Below are positions 48,601 through 60,600 of a stretch of 64,000 nucleotides of DNA, one piece after another. The notes under the pieces are model-generated. The model did no database searches and was not told where the DNA came from. It saw only the letters and a list, made by a program, of their open reading frames with translations. The stretch is from Gavia stellata (Eukaryota; Chordata; Aves; Gaviiformes; Gaviidae), in the NCBI RefSeq assembly GCF_030936135.1, contig NC_082604.1:1490501-1554500 (forward strand), written 5' to 3'. Every line of letters starts with the position of its first letter. Within the stretch, counting starts at the first letter, position 1. The translations under genes and the position numbers were made by a program.

Positions 48601-51600
48601 TTGGGGAAAACCAAAGATAACTAAATCTACTTACTATCAAAATCAACCTTAGAGTAGCCAAAGAGGAGCAACAAAAGATAAGCAACAAAGATACATGAAA
48701 ACCTTAGTAAGACCAGATGCCATGACTCTTGCCAAGTTTGAATAAAGTTCTAAGTCCTAAATGATTCTATGATAAATGTACATGGCACAACACTGGCAGA
48801 ATGTTCTTGCAGACCCCTCCAGAGGTTAGAATACACCACACACCAATACTAATAAAAAACCACCACTTAGGTTAACACTAAACTACAAGAGCATCAAAAT
48901 GACAGTATTTAGGCTTTGGTACTTTGGAATGTGATAAACATCTCTGATATATTATATAGTTTATATATGTTTATCTAAGCATACAGAGAAGGAAGAAGGT
49001 AACAGCAGCTTGCTAGAGATGCATTTTGAGACTGTGGTCACTGGATTCACAGGATGCCCAACACTGACCCAGGCTGCAGCAGCACAGCAGTGTACAGTCA
49101 TAAAAAGTAAAATGGAAGGGGTAATGCTCAACAAATTGAGAAGCTGAAGATTTTTATTGCAATGATGTTGAGGAGCATCAGTTTGAAATTAAGGGTATCC
49201 CATGGGACAAGGAACTGTACAAGAACACAAAAAGGTGAATACCAATACCAGAAAGTGTACATGTCTTTAAATTTGAGTTACTGCAAAGAACAGGACATGG
49301 TGTGTAGATACAAACCCCTCCCCACGCCCCACCCCTCCCCCCCTTTTTTTTTTTTTTAATTTACAAGACTGAATAAGAAAGCAGAGACTTTAAGACAATC
49401 AAATCTATCAGTTATTTCATCCTCTGTAACTACTGCCGGGTGCAAGATGTTTTCTGAAAACCACAGGAAAGACTAGCACACATCTCAAATTCCACAGCAG
49501 AGGCCAGAGGGCACACCCTGACTGTGAATACCTTCCAGTTTGCAGCCAGATTCCAGTCAGGAGCAGCACTGGCTGTTTTCCTGTGAATTCCCTTTACTGT
49601 TGCCTTTAACCAGGCATTGGCTGGGTTCACAAACAGCTCTGAACACAGGCCTAGTAGGGATAATCAGTTGGAGGACCTGACACAACCTTGTTTGAAGTAA
49701 ACCCTGAACCACACATATCACAAGGCAGGGATGGTGGTTGGTGCCTCGGCACCAACTACTTCAGTCTGCTCATCTGCTTCCACTGCACCAAATTACTTGC
49801 CGAGGCAGACACAGCTATTCTCCGTCAGCGTCCTTTCAAACCTGGAATTTTTTTTTAGAAGATTAAACATATGGAGGGCACTGTCAGAACACAGGAATTA
49901 CAAGCCAACTGATCCCTGGTGATTTGGGAAGCATAAGAAGAGAGATGAGGCCAACAGGATGAGAGCTAGAGACTCAATAAAGGCACACAGCATTTCTCCG
50001 AAAATTCTCCAGCAGTGCTCTAGTATTTGTGCGCGGCAGTAGAGGCAACTGTGAAAAGAATGTAAACAGTATTTCTGTTCAGCTCATGGAGTCAGATCTC
50101 CAGCACTGTTTGCAGCATCTGTATTGCACTGTTTGATCACTAGTTTGCATTCTCATGAAATCATCATATAATAATAACAATCAATCTCAGCTACTTAAGA
50201 TGACCAGGTGGAAGTTCAGTAGTAACTCCAACTTCTGAAGAATATCTAGAAGTTATGGACTCACCCTCCCTGGAGGTATTCAAGGAGCGTGTGGATGTGG
50301 CATTGTGGGATGTAGCTTAATGGGCATGGAGCTGTGTGGTGTTGGGTGGGTTGGTTTTTGGTGTGTTGTGGTTTGTTGTTGTTGTGTGGTGTGGTTTGTT
50401 TGGGGTTTTTTGGTGGTGTTTTTTTTTTTTTTTTTTTTTTTTTTGGTTGGACTTGATGATCTTACAGGTCTTTTCCAACCTTAGTGATTCTGTGATTCTG
50501 TGACTCAAAAAATAAAAATATATACCAATTTCCATATTCTGTAATCATTAGGTAAGTCACTGATCCACATCATAACAACTTATGACTAGACTCGCTCGTG
50601 CCTACACAGACAGGAAAGGTGACACCTGAAATTATTTAAAGCTAACAGTCCCCTTCTCAAGCAGACAATCTTTTGGATACTTTTTCCATCGCTACCAGAT
50701 GCAAAAAACAACCACTGGGATTTTATCCAAGAGCAAGACCTCTGCTGAAGATAACGCTGTGCCTTCATGACAAAGCCACACTCAAATACTTCTACTAGCT
50801 CAGGTATCAGAAACCACTTAGCGGTGTTAACATAATTCCACCTAAGCTTCTTAGCAGGGCTGTGCTGCAAATTATATAGCCCCTTGCAAAGTACTTGCTC
50901 CCCTATCAAAAGCAATCTTACTTCAGCTTTTTTCTGTACTGTGCTATACAGAGATACTTCAAGGGATGCAATTTTTCCATTTTGACCAGCCTCCTCTGTG
51001 CACTAAAGTCTTTCACCAAGTGTGATTTGCCACACTGACATTGAAACATAGACAATGTCATCTATCATCATCAGTTAAGTCCTTCAATAAGTCACCACCA
51101 TTTCCATATGCAGTCCATCAAATATTTATCACTATACAGCCCTTTGTAACTTTCTGATCATCCGACAAATGGATCCACACGTGCCAGCAGCCTAACACAA
51201 GGCTTTCACGCTGTACACAGTCATCACATAAGGGACTGCACCGAAATTTCAAAACTTACCGTTTCAAAGCTGCCTTTGTGCATCAGATCAATGGGAGGCC
51301 TGAAGAGGTCTGCTAGAGTAGTGAGTTTCTTATCTACTGCCCCTCCGTTTCGTAGCTCCTGTTCCTGTCGAACTGCACAGCCCCAAGAGGAAAGGAAAAT
51401 TAGACAAAATACTCACAAGATGGATTTATTATTGGCTATACGCTCATACACAAAACTTCGGCATTAGTCACAAGGTTAAACCACACTGAACAAGTTTAGC
51501 CACTATATATATAAGCTAAGAACCCCGCTTGCCCTAACTTTCTCAAGCACTGGGCATTTATTTCACTTTTAAAAAACATCTTAACAAATGCGAGTATCAG

Positions 51601-54600
51601 CAGAGAGGGTCATATGCCAGTATTTGAAAAAAAACGAGAAAAAAAAAGGCATAACTTGTCCCCAGTGGTGCTTTTAAAATGTGAAACTGAGCTAGGTTGT
51701 AACATCATAACTTTTACTCAGAATATTTTTATTCCAGTGTTTCTATTTTTGACTGTAAGGTAATCCCACAGAAAAGAAAAAAAAAACCAACACCAGACTT
51801 AGTTTACATGGAGTTTGCATGTTTATATTAAATACCTACTCTTCCCACAATCAGCTCAGGTTACCACTGTCTCTTTGAGGTGAATGGTTTTTCAGACTTG
51901 TTTATCCCCAAGTACCCCACTTTGAGCAGGTTTCTTTCAGTGGTATCAACACCATTCAAAATAATACAGAACATATTTCCTACATACACATGATCATATA
52001 CAATAAAGGTAAATCACAGCAACTGCTTACCTAAAAATGCAGCAATACAGCGTATTTTATGGAAGCAAGTCAGCTGAAATGGGCAATAACTATCCCACCA
52101 CCAAAAACTTGCCAGTAATGAAAGGAGCTGCCAATGGGCCATAGCGTACAAACCATTTTTGAGCAGACGCTGGATCCCCACAGGGAAAAATGCATCCCTG
52201 TGCAGCAGGCCTGGGAGCCAGGAAATAATCCTGACTTTCATGGTCAGGGCCGCTTTTTCAGAGCTAGCTAGACAGTGACATTCATCTATGAAGTTTTACC
52301 AAAAAGCATGACGAAAGTTTCATCATAAACCCTCACAATGGTTTTAAATATTGTGCATCTCCAAATGTCAAAGTGGAGATAAGGAAAAAATTTAAGGGTA
52401 TGATGATTCTGTAAATGGTGTATTTTCATTTACACAGCTGCCAGTGACTTTAGTACTTGACAAATTCATTATTACTGGAAAACCCTGACCAAACCTGTCA
52501 GGGGAAAGAAAGTAATTACAAATACTTATTTTCAGTTCAGCATCCAACAGCACCTAACTATGTGGGAAACTGGTCCATCGTTTACGAACAGAGAAGGACT
52601 GGTGGGAGAAGTGATGGTCAGAGGCCGTCTTGGGTTTAGCGACCATGAAATGATAGAATTCTCAGTTCTTGGTGAAGTAAGGAGGGGGGTCAGCAAAACC
52701 ACTACCATGGACTTCCGGAGGGCAGACTTTGGCCTGTTCAGGACACTGGTTGAGAGGGTCCCTTGGGAGACGGTCCTGAAGGGCAAAAGGGTCCAGGAAG
52801 GCTGGACCTTCTTCAAGAAGGAAATCTTAAAAGGCGCAAGAACAGGCAGTCCCCACGTGCCGTAAGAAGAGCCGGCGGGGAAGATGGCCAGCTTGGCTGA
52901 ACGGGGAGCTCTTGCTGGGACTCGGGAAAAAAAAGAAAGTTTATCACCTTAGGAAGAAGGGGCAGGCAACTGAAGAAGAGTACAAGGATCTCGTTACGTC
53001 ATGCAGAGAGGGAATTAGAAAGGCAAAAGCCCAGCTAGAGCTCAATCTGGCCATGGTCGTAAGGGATAACAAAAAATGTTTTTACAAATATATTAACAAC
53101 AAAAAGAGAGCCAAGGAGAATCTCCATCCTTTACTGGACGCGGGGGGGAACATCGTCAAGAAGGACAAAGGAAAGGCTGAGGTACTTCATGCCTTCTTTG
53201 CCTCAGTCTTTAACAGCACACCAGATATCCTCAGGGTATTCAGCTCCCTGAGCTGGAAGACAAGGATGGAGAGGAAAATAAACTCCCTGTGATCCAGGAG
53301 GAAGCAGTTAACAACCTGCTACGCCAGCTGGACCCTCCCAAGTCTATGAGGCCTGACAGCATCCACCCAAGGGTGCTGAGGGAGCTGGCGGAGGAGCTTG
53401 CCAAGCCGCTCTCCATCATTTATCAACAGTCCTGGTTAACAGGGGAGGTCCTGGACGGCTGGAGGCTTGCCAACGTGACACCCATCTACAAGAAGGGCCG
53501 GAAGGAGGATCCGGGGAACTACAGGCCTGTCAGCCTGACCTCGGTGCCGGGGAAGATTATGGAGAGGTTCATCTTGAGGGCGCTCACAGGACACATGCAG
53601 GATAACCAAGGGATCAGGCCCAGCCAGCACGGGTTCATGAAGGGCAGGTCGTGCTTGACCAACCTGATCTCCTTCTATGACCAGGTGACCCGCCTAGTAG
53701 ATGAGGGAAAGGCTGTCGACGTTGTCTACCTGGACTTTAGTAAAGCCTTCAACACTGTCTCCCACAGCATTCTCCTGGAGAAGCTGGCGACTCGTGGCTT
53801 AGACAGGCGCACTCTTTGCTGGGTAAAAAACTGGCTGGATGGCCGAGCCCAGAGAGTTGTGGTGAATGGAGTTAAATCCAGTTGGCAGCTGGTCACAAGT
53901 GGAGTCCCCCGAGGCTCAGTTTAGGGGCCGGTCTTATTTAATATATTTATTGATGATCTGGATGAGGGGATTGAGTGCTCCCTCAGCAAGTTTGCAGATG
54001 ACACCAAGTTGGGCGGGAGTGTTGATCTGCTGGAGGGTAGGAAGGCTCTGCAGAGGGATCTGGACAGGCTGGATCGATGGGCCCAGGCCAATTGGATGAG
54101 GTTCAACAAGGCCAAGTGCCGGGTCCTGCACTTGGGTCACAACAAACCCATGAACCGCTACAGACTTGGGGACGAGTGGCTGGAAAGCTGCCCAGTGGAA
54201 AAGGACCTGGGGGTGTTGATCGACAGCCGGCTGAAGATGAGCCAGCAGTGTGCCCGGGTGGCCAAGAAGGCCAACACCATCCTGGCCTGTATCAGAAATG
54301 GTGTGGCCATCAGGAGCAGGGAGGGGATCGTGCCCCTGTACTCGGCGCTGGTGAGGCCGCACCTCGAATGCTGTGTTCGGTTTTGGGCCCCTCACTCCAA
54401 GAAGGACATTGAGGTGCTGGAGCATGTCCAGAGAAGGGCAATGAAGCTGGTGAGGGGTCTGGAGCACAAGTCTGATGAGGAGCGGCTGAGGGAACTGGGG
54501 TTGTTCAGTCTGGAGAAGAGGAGGCTGAGGGGAGACCTCTTCGCTCTCTACAATTACCTGAAAGGGGGTTGCAGAGAGGTGGGTGTTGGTCTCTTCTCCC

Positions 54601-57600
54601 AAGTGACGAGTGACAGGACAAGAGGAAATGGCCTCAAGTTGCACCAGGGAAGGTTTAGGCTGGATATTAGGAAAAATTTCTTTCCTGAGAGAGTGGTGAG
54701 ACACTAGAATAAGCTGCCCAGGGAAGTGGTGGAGTCACCATCGCTGGAGGTGTTCAAGGAACATGTGGACGTGGCACTGTGGGACATGGTTTAGTGGGCA
54801 TGGTGGTGTTTGTTGGTTGATGGTTGGACCTGATGATCTTAAGGTCCAACCTTAATGATTCTGATTTTCCAACCTTAATGATTCTGTGATCATTAGACCT
54901 CTTGAACACTCCAGCAACATCAGGGATAACAACGGCACAACAGCTCTAACTCAGCTGTGAAATATCTGGTGTTCTGCTGTCAAAGAATCATATTATATGA
55001 AACCTAATGGCTTAAATATCAGCCAATGCTTTGTCATTTGGAGATTCTGCGTATGAATAGATAGACAGTGGTAAACAGCAATTAAATTCACGAGAACCTT
55101 GTGTGCGGCCAAGGAAGAAGCCTCAGGGCTACTCAGATCTAATTCAAGTGCCAGAATGACCACTGGCTAGCCAAGAAAAATTCAGTGGATGAACTTAATT
55201 TCTACATGGGTGTTAGATTCTTCCCCGTTTTCAATTCCCTCTGGAGCAGAAAAAGTATTTTTTTTTCGATAGTTGTCAAGAAAATATTTGCCATACCAAA
55301 GCAGACAGTATATACTGTCTGCAGGTTTTACTTATGTAACCCAGGCAAGTGTTTGGACCAGCATCCTCACTACCTGCTTCCATATGCCCATTACTCAGTA
55401 CTTTCCCTTCAGCCACCCCAGAAAAATAAACTAACAACCTCAACTGTACCACAAATGTGGAAAAGACATGTCAGTAAACAGTACCGACACTACAACAAGG
55501 AACAGCTTTACAATGTTATTTAAAAAAAAAACCTTTGGCTATACAGTAGGCAATTTAGAAACCATTCAACGACTGAAAGCTGTCATAGCCTACAGTGGAA
55601 ACTATTTTTCAATCTTACTTGCATTAAAAAAAAAATAGAACTTCTAGCTTACTGATCTGTAGACACTTACTGGTTTCTGTTTGAAAATCCCGAAAGCCAT
55701 CAAATATTGAGCGCGCAGGTCTACGTCTTTTAGGAGCTTAAAAAAAAAAAAATCAAGAATTATTTCAGAAGTATACTATCAAAAGAATTACGTACTAGTA
55801 CTTTCCATCACATGTGAAGGAACACAGAACAGGAACCCAAAGCATGAATGATGTGAGAGTAAGGTAATTAGGAAGGCCTGGAGGATGATGGGAAGATGGA
55901 AATAGGTAGTTCGGAAGACGCGATTGCCTAACACATCCTCCCTCCAGCAAACCTTACCCCAGAAACAAAACATGTGTCAACAACACACAAAAGTTTAAAG
56001 TTAGCCTTTTCTGATGGGCTCACCAAGGCCCATCAGTATGCAGTAGAAGTGCCGTCATAGCATCAACATGTCACGATTCCAGTCAAGATTTTTACAAAAG
56101 GCCTTTAAGTAGATGAAAAACTTCAAAAGATTAAACCCTATGGGAGAATATTTTCTTTATTAGGAACCACATTTGTTTTTTTCCACAAGGCACTTCTATT
56201 CTTTTCTGATCTCTTATCCAGAGCCCGTCCCAACTTCTTGGCTGGACTGGCAACAGCCAAGCTCTTCCACTGCATCTGGTATCATTATCTGCAAGGAAAC
56301 CTTCAGAATAGATTATCTGGAGGTGACAGAGACAGCAGCCCAGCCAGATAACTGGTATGGTACCTGAAAGTACCACTGAAGTCCTACGGTACAGCACAAC
56401 CACGGTACTTGGGATGCAAACCAAAATTGCCTGCCAAGGCTTATTCCAACTATTCATCTACGCAATTGAAAGCAGAACAATTTCAAGATAGAACTTTCAA
56501 AGCCTATTTGTTACAAGACATGATAAATAATAAACAAATTGATGAGAGTAAGATAAATACAATGCATATCCACTGGGAACCTGTAATAAGAAAAATGCGT
56601 TCTTGCTGAAAAAGCATGACCTACACATACAGGTCACAGAGCAAGTACCTCCAAAACTTGATTTTCCAGAGCTTTCTGGTTTTGCACCCACAGTGCATGC
56701 AGCATCTTTCATCTTTTACCTTGTGCCACACCAAGGGCATAAAGAACTGTGCAAAGTTCTTGTTCCTTGCATTCTTCTCGTACAAAGGAGAGAATCACTG
56801 TATCCCGTACAGACTATCACAGAAAAAGAAAGTAAGCCTGAATGAGGAACATGCTTGTGAATAATGCCTCTCTAACTCCAGTAAGTAGTATCTCTGTCAC
56901 CTCTAAATGCTTAGGCACAAGCACAACCCATTAAAGCCAACTTCAGAGCAATTTAAACTGCAGCTAAGAATAGCAACCGAAGGACCACATCAGCAAAAGC
57001 AGCATTTCCCTTGCCAGACTTAGCTACAGCCTGACAGCGCTGGTGAAGATGTTCCCAGCAGTCCAGATAGAGGGTTTTCTGATACCCTTTGTAGCGCAAG
57101 ACAGGTTCCATGTATCTGGCAGAGCACAAATAGACAGGATCATCTCTTCAACTGGAAGAAAACCCAAGCTCATACGACCACCTCAATATGACACTGTTAA
57201 ACCCAGAAACTGGCACATTCCCTATTTTGAGGTTAGAGCTGAAAAGACCAAGTATCTCTCTGGCTTCAGCTGGCTTGTCAGACTGCTTCATGTTATAAAC
57301 AGAAGTGGCATTTGATCGACAGCCGGCTGAATATGAGCCAGCAGTGTGCCCAGGTGGCCAAGAAGGCCAACACCATCCTGGCCTGTATCAGAAATAGTGT
57401 GGCCATCAGGAGCAGGGAGGGGATCGTGCCCCTGTACTCGGCACTGGTGAGGCTGCACCTCGAATGCTGTGTTCGGTTTTGGGCCCCTCACTACAAGAAG
57501 GACATTGAGGTGCTGGAGCATGTCCAGAGAAGGGCGACGAAGCTGGTGAGGGGTCTGGAGCACAAGTCTGATGAGGAGCGGCTGAGGGAACTGGGGTTGT

Positions 57601-60600
57601 TCAGCCTGGAGAAGAGGAGGCTGAGGGGAGACCTCATCGCTCTCCACAATTACCTGAAAGGGGGTTGCAGAGAGGTGGGTGTTGGTCTCTTCTCCCAAGT
57701 GACTAGTGATAGGACAAGAGGGAATGGCCTCAAGTTGCACCCCAGGGGAGGTTTAGACTGGATATTAGGAAAATTCCTTCACAAAAAGGGTTGTCAAGCA
57801 CTGGAACAGGCTGCCCAGGGAAGTGGTTGAGTCACCATCCCTGGAGGTATTTAAGAGAGTGTAGATGTGGTGCTTAGGGACATGGTTTAGTGGTGGACTT
57901 AACAGGGTTAGGTTTACGGTTGGATTTGATATTCTTAAAGGTCTTTTCCAACCTAAATGATTCTATGATTAGTGAGCATATTAGCACTGGTGGACCAGAC
58001 AGTGCCAGGAGGCCATCAGTGACCCACAGATTGCCTCAGGAGGGCAGTCAGTGACAGCGTGTCTGAGATAGCGTGTGACAGGTGGGTAGAACAGGACCAA
58101 GCATTAGGGTCAGCAGAGCTTAGTTCTGCACTTCTTAGATTCTTAAACCCATAGGAGTCTACAGACCTTTGTCAACAACTCTGTTGGGCCACAAAGAAAG
58201 CAAGAGGAACAAGCTGGTGCAGCATCTTCAGCGAGCCCTTGGCAGGGCACCTTCCTATGGAACCACCTCTCAGCTTGTGTATCCTGGCTAAAGACCTCTC
58301 TGATGTTACAAAACAGGATCAACAGAAAACCAGGTCCAGGGTAAACCTGAAGGTTGGCCTCCTTCTCCTTTCTAGCACAGGAACTAAACTATAGAAAAGT
58401 GCATTTCCTATGGGTACATGACCGTTTTAAAGATGAGCACTTGCACGCCCTTCCTCGATAAAAAGGGGAAGACACTCAATTCACTTGACACAGCAGAAGC
58501 CATACAGACAGCTAGAAACAGCCTGGTCAACACAAGAAGGACAGAGCCTGACAAGGCTAGAGAAAGTTAAGCGTAAAAAGAGAGAGCCTTAGATCTCCAT
58601 ACAGACACGGACACTACACAAAAGAGGCTAATGCATCAGGTAATCCAGTCCTGCTACAGAATTTCCACCCCTGTGCTGCTGTAAAAGAACCACTACAGCA
58701 GAGGTTTGAGATTGAGGTTTTGAGATTCAGAACATCTGTGTATTACATGAGTATTAAACAGTGTTTTAGAAAAGCACCCAAAAGAAAACAGCATTTCCAT
58801 CACCTGTTTCCTTAGAGCAAAAAAATGTTTCAAAAGCAAAAGTGATAAACAGCTTCAGAAAACAAACAAGAAAACTAGCTGCATGGTGCAGTTTAAAGAG
58901 CAAATTAAAGTCCTAAATGAGAAATGGAGAAAATGATGAGCAATCATACAGCTCAGCCCTCCTTTCTGATCTATCATCTCCCTGAGAAGCATGCATGTGT
59001 CCTCTTCATTTTCACTCGTCAAAGCTCAAGCTTTTATCCCACCACCTTGAGCACTGTCACAGCAGTATCAAATGCTTCTGAACCCCCAGAACGCAGACGT
59101 ATCATAGCTATCTGGCTGTTGCCTCGCAGAGTCTCATGAACTGAGTTAGCAAATTAGCACCACTGGGAATGTAGCATCTCTACTGTGCAAGGTTTTCAAT
59201 AACACTGGTGCATTTCCAAGTATGCAATCATGTTACATGGCAGTAGAGTTGCAGTAGGGAAAAAAAACAAGAATAAAAATACATACAATGCTTTTTTCAT
59301 ATTCAGCAAGTTCTGTTTTTCTTTTGTCTCTTAGCTCATCTCAAGGTAAAGAAAACAAAAAAAATAAAATAAGAACACAAGCCTACCTCCAAACAAGGGC
59401 TCAGGCTCTACTAAAATTTCCTGTTTTTGAGGAATTGGAGCTCGTACTTCATCCCTATCAAGAAAGAAAAAAAGAAAGAAACCAAAAAATCAGAGAGATG
59501 ATAGTATTCCAAGTATTATATAAACCACATCCCATTGTGCTCCAAAGGCTCCTGCAACTTGAACCAACTAAGGATGCTGCTGTACCGTTGCACAGCATCG
59601 ACAGATTTGAGGTCAAAAGGGACCTCCAGAGACCATCCATTCCCACACATGGCACTGGAGCAGAACTTAGCACACTCTGCATTAAGATCTGGCATGGACG
59701 ACCTTTCTAGATCTTGATAGAATATTTACACAGATCCCTGGGTGACCTGATCCCAGGGTTTGTCAATCTGCTATTCAAACATTTTTATTCTCTAATAAAT
59801 GTCTTAAAACTTGGAAAAGTTTCTTAAAACTTAGCAAAGGCTGCTAATTAATCTGCTTGCCACTCTCCTCCCCTGATTATCTACATAGAGGAAAAAAAAA
59901 TTACTATCCTCCAAGCTTTCTTCTGTCGGAAGACTTTTTGCTTCCACTTGAACCTCACAGCCCTCTCTTTTCCAGAGGAAGGAAAACAAGATGGTCAAAA
60001 CAGCCATTTCCCCCCATTTCTGAAGTAATTCTTTGTTTCCACAGCTGGACTCCCTCACGTATCAACACCTTAGTTATGCTTGCAGAGGTGGCTAGATAAT
60101 CTGAAATTATGACTAGAAGAAGAAAGGAAATCAAAAGGGCTCTGAAACAGCATCATTTACTCACAGTGTGGTCACCTGGCCCATGGATCTATGCAAAGGA
60201 GGGCATGGGCTCACCCAACGAAATCCGTTGCTATATCCTGCCTATGAACTACTCCTGAAGTGCCCTCTTCCCTCTGACTCTTCGAAGTTGTGAAATGTGC
60301 AGTTTGTGGCTCTTGGCCATGCAGGTTTCAAAAAGTAACTCATAATGGCAGCAAGATGCACTAACCTTGCTATTAACCTCCACATCTTTGACTGCTGTTG
60401 TGAAGCTATTCTCCATTTTGCATTTGCATATTTATTGTTCTCTCTTCCTAGAAGTAACACTAAGCTGACCAGCACCTGGAGGGTGTCAAGTACTAAAAAA
60501 GAAAGTATTCCAATAAAAACTTGAATCTTAAGTCACTGATGTGCCAGAAGTTGTCCAGAAATAAGAACTCTTAACATCTGTAGACACAGAGTTTTAACTT

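Larger units (their letters stand above)
44771..51259 (-). other. UBXN7 intron 5
   Basis: The longest complete UBXN7 intron, 6.5 kb and AT-rich. Apart from the CR1 tail at 50258 and a possible relic at 45905, I recognise nothing in it. A C/T tract lies at about 49325-49360. A decayed CR1-like end may lie near 48757-48773 (AAATGATTCTATGAT). Confidence 0.6.

Noticed and set aside
53934-54704. A 256-codon open frame on the reverse strand
   Set aside because: It is the antisense shadow of the CR1 reverse transcriptase; the same shadow appears at 57288-57740 opposite the second CR1 copy.
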